Source: a virus
Virus record (IMG/VR): IMGVR_UViG_3300043399_000877
Span: 310,001-374,000 of that record
Reading direction: 5' to 3' (one strand)
DNA: 64,000 nucleotides
Position 1 is the stretch's first letter; each line of letters starts with the position of its first letter. The notes under the pieces are model-generated. The model was not told the origin of the DNA. It worked only from the letters and a program-made list of their open reading frames with translations, and searched no databases. Positions 9,275 to 17,576 of this stretch are shown here, piece after piece. The position numbers and the translations under genes were made by a program.

Positions 9275-9816
9275 TGTGGAATTCCTCCCTGTTCCGGGGC
9301 AATCTCGGGTTGTGGTGCTGGTTCAGCTGCCTGTGCTTCAACTGGCATTTCTTGATCAACTCCTGGAGTATCTTCGGATTTTAGCTCTAAATCTTCAATC
9401 TCACTGTCATAAAAATCAGCTATGAGATTTTTTGGCATTTTTATTTCAACAACCCAAATTGGTTCAGCTTCCAATTTTCCTTTTTTTGTACCTGGTCTAA
9501 AATCATCCTTTGATTCTATTTTTTTAGGTTTTATAAAGTATGTTTTTTCATAAGTTACTTTGCAATCATAATCTGTTAACCGTTTGCCGCCCATGGGGTC
9601 TGGCATCTTGTCTTCTTTCCAGAAAAACTTGCAACTTATCCAGTGTCTGTCAATGTCCGGGCCAGCAGCCAACTCGCCTTCCATCCAATTTTTATAAACA
9701 TAAAGATCGAGTTCGTCTAATACACGTTCAAAATCTTTCAATACATTAAATGCTGTATTGTTTTCATACATGTTTTCTATATTTTTTAAAACGTCTAAGA
9801 CATCGAGATTACTCAT
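9271..9816 (-). CDS. Conserved phage protein with acidic proline-rich tail
   Basis: 181 aa. Residues 40-130 form a compact domain with GPDIDRHWISCKFFWKED and MPDPMGGKRLTDYDCKV, a pattern I recognise from conserved T4-like cyanophage proteins of unknown role. The last 45 residues are a low-complexity tail rich in E, P, A and Q. The downstream gene at 8561 overlaps it by 4 nt. Probably structural or morphogenetic by context. Confidence 0.65.
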   Translation of the reverse strand: MSNLDVLDVLKNIENMYENNTAFNVLKDFERVLDELDLYVYKNWMEGELAAGPDIDRHWISCKFFWKEDKMPDPMGGKRLTDYDCKVTYEKTYFIKPKKIESKDDFRPGTKKGKLEAEPIWVVEIKMPKNLIADFYDSEIEDLELKSEDTPGVDQEMPVEAQAAEPAPQPEIAPEQGGIPQ

Positions 9817-9828
9817 TGGGGCACCTTA

Positions 9829-10305
9829 TTAAATATTTTCTTCGGTTGACGGGGCAGGATCTTGTGGTGGCGGATCTAATACTAATTCTGGAAACACGGG
9901 CCCTAGTTCTGTTACAGCCTCGTTTGTGGCTGGTTCAGGTGGTGGTGGAGCGACAACTTCAACAGGGTCGACGTTGTCATTTTTCCACGGAAGATCTCTT
10001 ACTTCTATGGGTGCAGTAGCCTGCGCTGAAACTTTGTCTGATACTACAGCTTCAAGCTCAAGTTTTTGTTCTGCGCCCAACGACGAAAATAACCATCCAA
10101 GAACAATATCTTCAGTTAAATTTTCATATTCTATAAAATTTTCTGCAGTTGGGTCAAACCCCAATTCTCTCGTTGACTGGTAACTCGCACTATACTGATC
10201 TAATGTTGCAGTAAGCGAGTAATAAATCCGGTAAACTACATTGGTTTTGGTTTCGAAAACTCTTATGCATTCGAGTTTTTCAATTTTCCAAACAATATTT
10301 ATCAT
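9829..10305 (-). CDS. Conserved phage protein with Pro/Glu-rich tail
   Basis: 158 aa. N-terminal beta-rich part (WKIEKLECIRVFETKTNVVY) and a segment FIEYENLTEDIVLGWLFSSLGAEQK that resembles a short domain found in many T4-like phage proteins. The tail from about residue 110 is rich in P, E, A and V. ATG is preceded by GGAGATAAC, and a GATAAATA late box lies further upstream. It heads the operon with the genes at 9271 and 8561. Confidence 0.6.
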   Translation of the reverse strand: MINIVWKIEKLECIRVFETKTNVVYRIYYSLTATLDQYSASYQSTRELGFDPTAENFIEYENLTEDIVLGWLFSSLGAEQKLELEAVVSDKVSAQATAPIEVRDLPWKNDNVDPVEVVAPPPPEPATNEAVTELGPVFPELVLDPPPQDPAPSTEENI

Positions 10306-10329
10306 GTTATCTCCATTGCTAGTATATCT

Positions 10330-10337
10330 TATTTATC
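10330..10337 (-). promoter_or_regulatory. T4-type late promoter box GATAAATA
   Basis: Lies 24 nt upstream of the ATG at 10305, with a normal ribosome site (GGAG) between, so this late transcript would have a leader. Confidence 0.55.
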
Positions 10338-10445
10338 ATAAATCCAATATACGTGCTTTAACTTAGGGGACCGGAGGTAAATAATAGTGCAGGGATTGGC
10401 TCTGCAAAGATGCTAAACCCTGATTAGATACCTTAGGAGGACTTA

Positions 10446-11177
10446 ATGGGTGCTAAGAAAGCCAGACGGCCATTAACCAATAACAACACTAGTAACACTA
10501 ATGTTGTAAAAATCAATAGTTATCTTCCAAAAAAGAGTCGAGATGTTAACATTTTACCTCGTAATAGAAGTCAAGAAACTTATATCCTAAAACTGTTGGA
10601 TCCGGGTAAAGACATTGTCTTTGGGATTGGTCCAGCGGGAACCGGTAAGACTATGCTAGCCTGCCAGGTGGGAGTAAAATTGTTTCTAGAGGGGCAAATT
10701 GACCGCATCGTTGTTACACGTCCAGCAGTAAGTGCTGACGAAGATCTCGGATTTTTACCCGGGACACTGGAACAAAAGATGGCTCCTTGGACAAGACCTA
10801 TTTTCGATGTGTTTAGAGAATACTTTTACGCAAACGAAATTGAGGGAATGATCCAGGAAGGCGTTATTGAAATTTCTCCATTAGCTTACATGCGTGGACG
10901 AACATTTAAGGATGCGTTTATTATCGCAGACGAAATGCAAAACGCGACACCCAACCAGATGAAGATGCTACTTACAAGAATCGGTACCGGTTCAAAAATG
11001 GTTGTAACCGGCGACCTTGCTCAAGCAGACCGTCTTAAAGACAACGGTTTGATTGACTTCGTAAGCCATTTACGTGACTTTGAAGCTAACAGGATTGATG
11101 TTGTAAACTTCAGCCAACGCGATATCGAACGTCACGAAGCTGTAAAAGAAGTCCTCCAAGTATACGGAGACGAATAA
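10446..11177 (+). CDS. phoH: PhoH-like ATPase
   Basis: 243 aa, one of the few plus-strand genes. Walker A GPAGTGKT at 62-69, the PhoH signature VTRPAV at about 90-95, and Walker B-type IIADEMQNA near 158. Basic N-terminus of about 35 residues. PhoH-like genes are frequent in marine phages; RNA-related ATPase activity is proposed for the family, but the phage role is not settled. TTAGGAGGACTTA precedes the ATG, an excellent ribosome site. Upstream, 10306-10445 holds a divergent late box and a leader with a possible TGCAG/CTGCA stem. Confidence 0.93.
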   Translation: MGAKKARRPLTNNNTSNTNVVKINSYLPKKSRDVNILPRNRSQETYILKLLDPGKDIVFGIGPAGTGKTMLACQVGVKLFLEGQIDRIVVTRPAVSADEDLGFLPGTLEQKMAPWTRPIFDVFREYFYANEIEGMIQEGVIEISPLAYMRGRTFKDAFIIADEMQNATPNQMKMLLTRIGTGSKMVVTGDLAQADRLKDNGLIDFVSHLRDFEANRIDVVNFSQRDIERHEAVKEVLQVYGDE

Positions 11178-11204
11178 TTAAGGGGGCGCAAGCCCCCTTA
11201 ATTA
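11175..11204. terminator. Bidirectional hairpin terminator with GCAA tetraloop
   Basis: Perfect 13-bp stem, TAATTAAGGGGGC and its complement, closed by the tetraloop GCAA. The stop codon of phoH (plus) and of the gene at 11202 (minus) both lie inside the stem, and the AT-rich arms give short T runs in both directions. Confidence 0.85.
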
Positions 11205-11435
11205 CATTAACTCCAACATAGTTGAATATTTTTCGTCACTAAACCAAAGCAGAACTTGCAAGTGATTTGTGTGCCAATATACGGTTGAGTCGTTATTGAG
11301 TTTTTTGCACTTTGAAAGAACGTTCTGCATGTAAAGGCTCATTTCCCAACCTTTTTGAAAATCCCGCTTTACCGTAGGCGCCCCCAGCTTCATTTGTTCT
11401 TTAACAGTGAGGTCTGTAATTGATACCAAAAACAT
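11202..11435 (-). CDS. Short protein of the (F)xDE(R/K)xxxLxLxW-ending family
   Basis: 77 aa, starting at ATG 11435 in a TGATG overlap with the upstream stop. The C-terminus VLLWFSDEKYSTMLELM resembles the ending of the short proteins at 41.0-43.9 kb (FxDERxxxLFxLRW), so it is probably a distant member located away from that array. No function known. Confidence 0.6.
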   Translation of the reverse strand: MFLVSITDLTVKEQMKLGAPTVKRDFQKGWEMSLYMQNVLSKCKKLNNDSTVYWHTNHLQVLLWFSDEKYSTMLELM

Positions 11436-11710
11436 CAAAATTTTCCGTAATAATATATCCCTGATTTGGCCACTGGGGGTCTGGGATTTAATTTTGGAGT
11501 CTTCATCATATAAACAACGTATTCTTTTTCATTCATTATTTTATTGTCATACCGGACTATACCAAAAGGTCCAGAATTTCTAATAGATACCCGCCAATAA
11601 TCCCGAAACCATAGCCATTTTCCACTGGTGGTTTTAGTGGGGAACCATGCATATTTTTTACTTTCTGTTGAATGTGGCTGCGGTTGGTACCCGTAATTTG
11701 CTCCCATCAT
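11435..11710 (-). CDS. Hypothetical protein
   Basis: 91 aa, rich in W, Y and K ([22 protein letters not shown]). ATGATG start overlaps the thyA stop. No recognisable family. Its aromatic content could suit a small beta-sheet protein, but that is only a guess. Confidence 0.6.
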   Translation of the reverse strand: MMGANYGYQPQPHSTESKKYAWFPTKTTSGKWLWFRDYWRVSIRNSGPFGIVRYDNKIMNEKEYVVYMMKTPKLNPRPPVAKSGIYYYGKF

Positions 11711-12573
11711 ACTGCCATATCTGCTTTAATAGTTTCTTGTGGGTTGTAGTTTTCTAAACGATAGTCTTCGGGCTTTGTTTGGGTTAACTCATCTAAAGTT
11801 TTAAATTCCGGCATCACGAGTGTGGGGCCACGGTCCGGAGTTCTAGTTAGTTGCAGTTTTACGGCATCAAAATGATTCTGATAAATGTGGCAATCTCCGC
11901 CAGTCCAAACAAAATCTCCAACTTTTAAGTTTAGCATCTGCGCAAACATATGCGTGAGCAATGAATAAGATGCAATGTTAAATGGCACACCCAAGAACAT
12001 ATCTGCACTTCTCTGATACAATTGGCAACTTAGTTCATCACCTTGTACATGGAATTGGAAAAGAGTGTGACACGGTGGCAATGCCATAACCGGAACTTGA
12101 TCAGCATTCCAGGCACTTACAATGTGGCGTCTGCCATATGGATCATAATGTAGCCCTTCGAGCACCTGGGCTATTTGGTCAACGTAACCAATCTTTGCAT
12201 CCCAGCTTCTCCATTGATGACCATATACCGGTCCGAGGTCTTTAACAGTGTCTGTATTTTTGTAACCAAGATCCCGGCCCTGTCTGTCTGCATTTGCAGT
12301 CCAAATGGTAGTTTTACCCACCAATTCTTCTCTAGGCTTCCCGTAATGTATTTCTGCAAGACGGCGTTCGTCAGTGCTACCTTCTAAAAACCACAGCAAT
12401 TCACTTACAACAGACCGCCAGGCAAGCTTTTTGGTAGTAACAGCCGGAAATGTATCTCGCAAATCAAATCTCATTTGATAACCAAAAACGCCGCGTGTTC
12501 CTACACCGGTTCGGTCGTCACGATCGTTACCATGAGTTAAGATGTGTTCTAGTGCATCCATATATTGTTTCAT
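11707..12573 (-). CDS. thyA: Thymidylate synthase ThyA
   Basis: 288 aa. Converts dUMP to dTMP with methylene-tetrahydrofolate. The catalytic Cys is C168 in LPPCHT, followed by the [16 protein letters not shown] substrate loop and a conserved HIYxNH segment. Start [16 protein letters not shown] is the usual phosphate/fold region. It overlaps the DHFR stop by ATGA, the same order as frd-td in T4, so the two steps of the folate-dependent dTMP cycle are made together. No intron is seen here. Confidence 0.97.
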   Translation of the reverse strand: MKQYMDALEHILTHGNDRDDRTGVGTRGVFGYQMRFDLRDTFPAVTTKKLAWRSVVSELLWFLEGSTDERRLAEIHYGKPREELVGKTTIWTANADRQGRDLGYKNTDTVKDLGPVYGHQWRSWDAKIGYVDQIAQVLEGLHYDPYGRRHIVSAWNADQVPVMALPPCHTLFQFHVQGDELSCQLYQRSADMFLGVPFNIASYSLLTHMFAQMLNLKVGDFVWTGGDCHIYQNHFDAVKLQLTRTPDRGPTLVMPEFKTLDELTQTKPEDYRLENYNPQETIKADMAV

Positions 12574-13037
12574 TTTTTTCTTTTAGTCCATTTGGTAATT
12601 AGCCCAAAGTCTGTAGACTGAGTGCTTGACGGTTCAAATAATTCGGTTATTTTTTGTTTTGGTAAGAATGTATCGCATTCGTACACACCGCCCACGTTGT
12701 TTAACCATAATTCCCCTATCATGTCTAAACAACTTTCAATCAATCCGGCACCGCCTATAATAAAAATCGGCTGTTCAATTAGAGTATACATCGACCTAAA
12801 CTCGGGGAGAGTATAGCACTCTACTCCGGGAATTGGTCGATTTGTAATTACTATATTACGTCTCTTCGGCAAGGGTTTGGGCATACCGCCGTCCCAAGTA
12901 CCACGGCCCATAACCACTGCGGTTCCTAGAGTGGTCTTTTTAAACCACTCTAGATCTGCGGAATTTTTTGGCCAAGGAAGTTCACCGTTTTTTCCTATGC
13001 CCCAATATGCATCATGTGCGAGTATGGCTCTGATCAT
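12570..13037 (-). CDS. folA: Dihydrofolate reductase
   Basis: 155 aa. Reduces dihydrofolate made by thymidylate synthase. Conserved features: [12 protein letters not shown] near the N-terminus, VVMGRGTWD (cofactor-binding), NIVITNR, and FIIGGAGL. Length is typical of bacterial and phage DHFR. It lies between the clamp loader gene (8 nt upstream) and thyA (4-nt overlap). Confidence 0.95.
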   Translation of the reverse strand: MIRAILAHDAYWGIGKNGELPWPKNSADLEWFKKTTLGTAVVMGRGTWDGGMPKPLPKRRNIVITNRPIPGVECYTLPEFRSMYTLIEQPIFIIGGAGLIESCLDMIGELWLNNVGGVYECDTFLPKQKITELFEPSSTQSTDFGLITKWTKRKK

Positions 13038-13045
13038 TTGTAACC

Positions 13046-13960
13046 TTACATATTTGCAAGTTTGATAAGAGTGGCTGCCAAATTTATTTCTGGATCAACA
13101 ACCAATGCGTGGTCAACAAGACCTTGTTTTATAATCAAAATTGCGTTATCTTGTTTCTTTTCATCACCGAATATTTCTATATTGTCGTATAACCAACGAT
13201 ATATTTCTTCCATTTCTTCATTTCGAACTCGACCGCACAGCAGCTTTCTTGCTTCGGAAATTTTTCCGGCTTTGAACAGGTCAACCATTGATATTTTCCA
13301 ATCATCCTCACCGCCATCACTTTCGTTTGCAGCTATGAGATTGCCGTCTTGAGTGTTCATTTGAACCATGTTAATGCACTTTCTCAAGTCTGGATAGGTG
13401 GCTTTAACATAGGTATCCAAAACGTCTAAGTCAAAAGTTACATTTTCGCTTATCAATATCTCAGCAACCCGGGCAGTAAATTCAGTTTGATCTACTTTGG
13501 AAATATGAAACCCTTGACAGCGACTATGGATGGCTGGAATTATGCGGTTTGGATAGTTGCAAGTAAGCACAAATCTCGCAGTGCTGTGATATTCCTCCAT
13601 CACACCACGCAGTGCTGCTTGGGCGTTGGGTGACAGATAATCGGCTTCGTCTAATAGTACTACTTTGAATTCACCGAACGGTATCATTCTTACAAAAGTA
13701 ACTATGCGATCCCGGACTTCTTCAACACCGTTTGTACGGCTTGCGTTTATTTCTAGGATATCCAAAGGATTTATGTCAAGTTCGTTAAACAGCAGCTTTG
13801 CAAGTGTGGTTTTTCCGACACCCGCGTTTCCGCTGAATAGTAAATGTGGAATACTTTTTTCTTTAATCCACTGTGCAATCTGATTTCGCTGAACGTCGTC
13901 TCTAAAGACGTACCCGTCAACAGTTTTTGGCCTATATTTTTCTGTCCAAAGTTCACGCAT
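13046..13960 (-). CDS. 44: Clamp loader large subunit (T4 gp44-like)
   Basis: 304 aa AAA+ ATPase. EKYRPKTV opening typical of RFC-type loaders, Walker A GNAGVGKT at 44-51, Walker B VVLLDEADYL, and the SRC arginine-finger motif in HSRCQGF. Loads the sliding clamp onto primed DNA in the T4 replisome. The small subunit gp62 and the clamp gp45 are not recognised in this window; they may lie outside. Confidence 0.93.
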   Translation of the reverse strand: MRELWTEKYRPKTVDGYVFRDDVQRNQIAQWIKEKSIPHLLFSGNAGVGKTTLAKLLFNELDINPLDILEINASRTNGVEEVRDRIVTFVRMIPFGEFKVVLLDEADYLSPNAQAALRGVMEEYHSTARFVLTCNYPNRIIPAIHSRCQGFHISKVDQTEFTARVAEILISENVTFDLDVLDTYVKATYPDLRKCINMVQMNTQDGNLIAANESDGGEDDWKISMVDLFKAGKISEARKLLCGRVRNEEMEEIYRWLYDNIEIFGDEKKQDNAILIIKQGLVDHALVVDPEINLAATLIKLANM

Positions 13961-13962
13961 TA

Positions 13963-14394
13963 TTAATCCTTTGTCTGTGTTTTTTTCATATTTTCAAGTA
14001 ATTCATACTGTTCCACAAGCTTGTCGTAACGTTCGTATGAGTGCTCTTTTAATTCAGGATACTTATGATTTAGGTAACCGTTTGATTTATCCAAACGAAC
14101 TCTTACCGACTTGTAATACGAGTCATGTGGATTTTCTGTAAAATCCACAAATGGTACAGTTTTAGAATCTTCCCGTAACCGTACGTCGATGTATCGTTTG
14201 ATTGATACCATCCTACCATCACCCTTGCAGTGCTCACACGAGTGCCTAGTGGTCTCGTAGTCACCTCGGTGATAATCTACGAGCTCTTCAGTTGTGTAAA
14301 AACCAGTCCCCCCACACCTACTACAAAGAGTGATGGTTCTGTCTTCTTTAAAAGTAAAATAGCTGCTGGATAACAGGTCTTCAAAGTCTCTCAA
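13963..14394 (-). CDS. Zinc-finger protein with DnaJ-like CxxCxGxG motifs
   Basis: 143 aa. Residues about 21-60 have CSRCGGTG and CEHCKGDG, the two CxxCxGxG motifs of a DnaJ-type zinc-binding domain. The rest (IDVRLREDSKTVPFVDF, YYKSVRVRL) is not recognised. The start must precede the fingers; the best codon is TTG at 14394, after AAGGG. It sits 2 nt upstream of the clamp loader gene, so it could work in replication or repair, but no direct evidence shows this. Confidence 0.65.
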   Translation of the reverse strand: MRDFEDLLSSSYFTFKEDRTITLCSRCGGTGFYTTEELVDYHRGDYETTRHSCEHCKGDGRMVSIKRYIDVRLREDSKTVPFVDFTENPHDSYYKSVRVRLDKSNGYLNHKYPELKEHSYERYDKLVEQYELLENMKKTQTKD

Positions 14395-14399
14395 ACAAG

Positions 14400-14879
14400 T
14401 TAGCCCTTATCTTCGATGTATTCTGGCTCATCTGGCATAGTCCACGGAAAACTTTCTATAGGTACTCGACTGTTTTTTGATGTATAGTAAGATTTAAACG
14501 GTTTCCCGTCGTCTATATCATCGCTTGAATACCATTCCCAGAATACCCGCCCACTGCCCCAATATGCTCCGTTGCGATCTTTAAACACATCGCTAGCTCG
14601 TCGATTTTGGTATACCGGGAACCCTTCGTCGTCGTCATAAACATGGTTCCATTCTGAATCGTCGCCTGTTAATGGCGTTAACGGCTTAAAGGATAGCACT
14701 CGTTTTAAGATGTTCAACGCATAGTTTGCACTAAACCCACTGTGACCCTCGTCGCTAAAAGCACGAACCATTTGCATAATATGCTCTCGCATGTGATAGT
14801 CCATGCTTTCACCGGTGGGGTCATTTTTTCCAAGACCAATAATATCCAGCTCTTGTTCTGCGTATTTTATCAAACTCAT
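14400..14879 (-). CDS. Hypothetical protein
   Basis: 159 aa, acidic. Contains HMREHIMQMVRAFSDEGHSGFSANYALNIL split over residues 28-57, then KPLTPLTGDDSEWN and YQNRRASDVFKDR. This combination occurs in conserved proteins of several phages as I remember them; role unknown. Overlaps the next upstream gene by 4 nt. Confidence 0.65.
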   Translation of the reverse strand: MSLIKYAEQELDIIGLGKNDPTGESMDYHMREHIMQMVRAFSDEGHSGFSANYALNILKRVLSFKPLTPLTGDDSEWNHVYDDDEGFPVYQNRRASDVFKDRNGAYWGSGRVFWEWYSSDDIDDGKPFKSYYTSKNSRVPIESFPWTMPDEPEYIEDKG

Positions 14880-15121
14880 TCTTTTTGGTCTCCCTTCTCG
14901 AATTTTTTAGCGTATTCTGCTGCGCCCAAGTTAATAAGCATTTCGATGTGCTTTGGGTCAAAGTTCCATGCCGGTTCAACCATATTGGCTAAATTATATC
15001 CGTGCCGGTGACCGCATCGGCCATGATACAGCGCATATCCAGCACCATGACGTTCAATGGTATATTTTGCTTCGCACTTGCAGGATTCAAAAAGTGCAAA
15101 AATACTATCAACTTCACTCAT
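14876..15121 (-). CDS. Hypothetical Cys/His protein
   Basis: 81 aa with CKCEAKY and RCGHRHG, which could bind one zinc. ATG overlaps the MazG-like gene stop (ATGA). No family recognised. Confidence 0.6.
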   Translation of the reverse strand: MSEVDSIFALFESCKCEAKYTIERHGAGYALYHGRCGHRHGYNLANMVEPAWNFDPKHIEMLINLGAAEYAKKFEKGDQKE

Positions 15122-15390
15122 TTTATGTCCAAACTACTCCACTTTTTAAGTTTTTCCCTTTTTAAAGCTATTCTTTGGTGGATCTCATCTTCAGTAAACA
15201 AGCCCCATTCGACCATGAGCTCTATCATACATGCAACGTCTCCGGCTTCTTCAATAAGTTTTTCACGACGCTCACCAGTCACGTCTTCGACTTTATCAAA
15301 TTTTCTAGAAACTTTTATACAGGCTTGAGTGAGTTCACCACATTCTTCTGCACTGATAGCCATTAGTTCGTGTAGTTTATTCGTAATCAT
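15118..15390 (-). CDS. MazG-like nucleotide pyrophosphohydrolase
   Basis: 90 aa, all-alpha. The metal-binding pattern EECGELTQAC at about 15-24 and EEAGDVACM at about 47-55 matches the MazG/dUTPase-2 type (ExxE and ExxD). Such enzymes hydrolyse NTPs or dNTPs and are common in phages, where they may alter nucleotide or alarmone pools. A second, different MazG-like gene lies at 17169. Confidence 0.85.
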   Translation of the reverse strand: MITNKLHELMAISAEECGELTQACIKVSRKFDKVEDVTGERREKLIEEAGDVACMIELMVEWGLFTEDEIHQRIALKREKLKKWSSLDIK

Positions 15391-15619
15391 ATTCGTTCAC
15401 CTGTTCAAAATTTAGTTTGTATAATTTTCCTTCCTTATCACGGTAAAACAGTTTTTGAGAGGGTTCGTCCCAGGCCATGTGCCCATTTTGCACAGATTTG
15501 AGGAATCTACGAATAGTGTTCTTTTCTCTTCCCTGCTCGATGACTCCCATAATTGTACGCCGATAAAACTTTACCGACTGCTGTGAGTTGCCTACAAATA
15601 TTTGACCATCAAACTTCAC
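15377..15619 (-). CDS. Hypothetical protein
   Basis: 80 aa. Start GTG at 15619 overlaps the exonuclease stop (GTGA), which supports it. Sequence MKFDGQIFVGNSQQSVKFYR is basic and aromatic in the N-terminal half and acidic at the end. No recognisable domain. Confidence 0.55.
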   Translation of the reverse strand: MKFDGQIFVGNSQQSVKFYRRTIMGVIEQGREKNTIRRFLKSVQNGHMAWDEPSQKLFYRDKEGKLYKLNFEQVNEYDYE

Positions 15620-16152
15620 TTCTTAATACCCAGCTGGTTATAAGCTATTTGTACAGCTTTTGCTTGATAATATGCGTCAGCAAGTGCATTGTGTAAATCG
15701 GACTGCATGCTTTTGCGTGGGTCTTCAGGAAGAAGTGAAATCAGTGTGCGGCTATCGCGTATTCTCCAAAAGTCCCAGGGAAATGGCGTTTTAGTTTGGC
15801 GGTAAATGTCTTCTAATATGGTTATATCGAATCCATAACCTTGCGCCCAGATAACATCCGCGCCGACCACATAACGGTTTATTTGTGCGAGAGTTGAAGT
15901 TATTGATTCCCTTCCGTCTTCGCTAAAAGCGTCTTCTTGTATTTTGGGATCTTGCTGACCCCACCATTCAATAGTGCTGTCGCTAACTGAACGCCCTAAC
16001 CGATCTTGTTCGTCAAGATCTAATTTTATGTATAATTCGCTGTGCGGATCGTTAAATGTAAACGGATCAAATTTTACTGCACCCAATGTGAGTACCGATG
16101 CGCTTGGCTTGGTATCCAGTGTTTCCAAGTCGATCATTACGTGTGTTGCCAA
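15616..16152 (-). CDS. 3'-5' exonuclease, Rv2179c/DEDDh type
   Basis: 178 aa RNase H-fold nuclease. IDLETLDTKPSASVLTLGAV gives the first D and E; WAQGYGFDITIL gives the second D region; HNALADAYYQA gives the final H and D. T4 DexA and the bacterial Rv2179c group share this form. The start is TTG at 16152: AAGGAG lies 7 nt before it, while the ATG six codons in has no ribosome site. It may degrade host or phage nucleic acid. Confidence 0.88.
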   Translation of the reverse strand: MATHVMIDLETLDTKPSASVLTLGAVKFDPFTFNDPHSELYIKLDLDEQDRLGRSVSDSTIEWWGQQDPKIQEDAFSEDGRESITSTLAQINRYVVGADVIWAQGYGFDITILEDIYRQTKTPFPWDFWRIRDSRTLISLLPEDPRKSMQSDLHNALADAYYQAKAVQIAYNQLGIKK

Positions 16153-16178
16153 AAGAAAACTCCTTGCTAATTTGTTTT

Positions 16179-16206
16179 ATAATAACACAAATCAACAAGG
16201 AGTCAA
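16179..16206 (-). promoter_or_regulatory. Sigma70-type promoter (TTGACT, 16 nt, TATTAT)
   Basis: The -35 box TTGACT and -10 box TATTAT lie upstream of the exonuclease gene. An inverted ACTCCTTG/CAAGGAGT pair (about 16160-16203) spans the same stretch and could fold in the transcript or help termination. Confidence 0.55.
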
Positions 16207-16213
16207 AGTTTTT

Positions 16214-16480
16214 TTAAGGACGCATCGGGTACATTCCAACAAGCGCAATCTGTTTTACTGGCTTGTTAGGATCCCAGGGAAGTGGGTGCCCGTTTTCGTC
16301 ACGTGGGCGGAAATCTGGGATAGCAAAGTTTGATCTCGGATCTCCACCGTACCGGTTCCCCAGTAACGAATAAAGTGCAGCAAATTGATTAATTGGCAGC
16401 AAGCGCCCGTCGCAAATTGCCCAACCTTGCATTTCCCAGTTAAACGCTGTTTCTATAAGTTGTCCTATAATTGGATCCAT
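16214..16480 (-). CDS. Tail collar domain protein
   Basis: 88 aa. IGQLIETAFNWEMQGWAICDG, LLPINQFAALYSLLG and NRYGGDPRSNFAIPDF are the full pattern of the phage tail collar (Mdp/gp12-collar) domain, here as a stand-alone protein. Usually part of fibres or collars; the free form occurs in phages and bacteria. AAGGAAAATT precedes the ATG. Confidence 0.9.
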   Translation of the reverse strand: MDPIIGQLIETAFNWEMQGWAICDGRLLPINQFAALYSLLGNRYGGDPRSNFAIPDFRPRDENGHPLPWDPNKPVKQIALVGMYPMRP

Positions 16481-16488
16481 AATTTTCC

Positions 16489-17172
16489 TTATTCTCTGTT
16501 CCCTAGAAGGCTTAACAACATTTGGAACAGATTAATGAAGTTAAGATACAGGTTAAGAGCCATTTCGATTGCAAACTTGGCAGTTTGTTCAGAATCCAAT
16601 TGGCCGCTGACAAACACACTCTTTGCATGTTGTGTGTCATAGGCTGTTAGCCCTGTAAAGATCAAGACACCAACAACACTAACTGCAAATTGCAGTGCCG
16701 TAGAAGCCAAGAATATGTTCACAATACTGGCAATCACTATGCCTATCAAACCAATCAGCAAGAAACTACCCCATCCACTGAGGTCCTTTTTGGTAGTGTA
16801 TCCGTATAGGCTAGCACTAGCGAAGGTTGCAGCCGTGATGAAAAACACCTGTGCAATACTAGTGGCTGTGTATATGGCGAAGATAGTACTTAAACTGACT
16901 CCCATTAGTGCCGTAAACGCAAAGTAAAATAACCTTGTGGTTTCAAAACTCCAGTTTCGACCAGCAAAGCTGTATAGTAATATTAGACCCAACGGTGCAA
17001 ACACAAATAACCACATAAGTGGCCCCATACTTGCCATCAATCCGCTGGCATAAGTAAAGTATGCGATTGCCCCACTGACTGCCAGACCGACAGCAGTATA
17101 GTTGTATAGGGCAAGCATAAAGGTTCGGAGCGCATCGTCATAGATTGCTCCGGTTAGTACACGAGTATTCAT
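16489..17172 (-). CDS. Bax inhibitor-1 (YccA/TMBIM) family membrane protein
   Basis: 227 aa with about seven hydrophobic segments. LTAYDTQHAK and the final helix region ALNLYLNFINLFQMLLSLLG are hallmarks of the BI-1 family, whose bacterial members include YccA, an inhibitor of the FtsH protease, and pH-dependent calcium leak channels. Acts in the inner membrane. The phage copy may protect membrane proteins from FtsH or modulate membrane stress and lysis timing; this is inference. ATGA overlap with the MazG-like gene and a strong AAGGAGGGTGA site. Confidence 0.92.
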   Translation of the reverse strand: MNTRVLTGAIYDDALRTFMLALYNYTAVGLAVSGAIAYFTYASGLMASMGPLMWLFVFAPLGLILLYSFAGRNWSFETTRLFYFAFTALMGVSLSTIFAIYTATSIAQVFFITAATFASASLYGYTTKKDLSGWGSFLLIGLIGIVIASIVNIFLASTALQFAVSVVGVLIFTGLTAYDTQHAKSVFVSGQLDSEQTAKFAIEMALNLYLNFINLFQMLLSLLGNRE

Positions 17173-17573
17173 AAGTCACCCTCCTTGCGATTTTCACTGT
17201 AATAAACGTCAAACTGTCCGCCCGGATAACGGGCCTCGAGCTTGCGAACATTTTCGGCAATCACTTCATTCGGATCAACGCCGATTGCGCGACAAGCGTT
17301 AACCCAATACCAAGCAATGTCACCAAGTTCACGTTTCATATGGAAGATGGTTTCTTCATTAAGCGGTTTTCCTTGGAATACACACTTCTTGATAATCTCG
17401 TCAAATTCACCGCCTTCACTGGCTAAGCCGATGCCGCCGGTCATCAGCAGTGAAATATTTACTGTTTGGTTTAGTTCACGAAGTCTGTTTATTAGAACTT
17501 CTAGGTCATTTGATGAATCGCTAGTGACTTCTTTCACAAAATCGCGATATCTGTTTAAGTCTATTTGTGTCAA
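17169..17573 (-). CDS. MazG-like nucleoside triphosphate pyrophosphohydrolase
   Basis: 134 aa. GIGLASEGGEFDEIIKK (ExxE type) and KRELGDIAWYW (ExxD type) give the MazG metal site, with a C-terminal helix NVRKLEARYPGG that is typical of the phage/bacterial group. TTG start at 17573 follows AGAGGGT and is the only sensible one. Together with 15118 the phage has two members, perhaps with different substrates. Confidence 0.88.
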   Translation of the reverse strand: MTQIDLNRYRDFVKEVTSDSSNDLEVLINRLRELNQTVNISLLMTGGIGLASEGGEFDEIIKKCVFQGKPLNEETIFHMKRELGDIAWYWVNACRAIGVDPNEVIAENVRKLEARYPGGQFDVYYSENRKEGDL

Positions 17574-17576
17574 GTT

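Noticed and set aside
16160-16203. ACTCCTTG/CAAGGAGT inverted pair as terminator
   Set aside because: The loop is about 28 nt and the same bases serve as ribosome site and promoter; a terminator is not the best reading.
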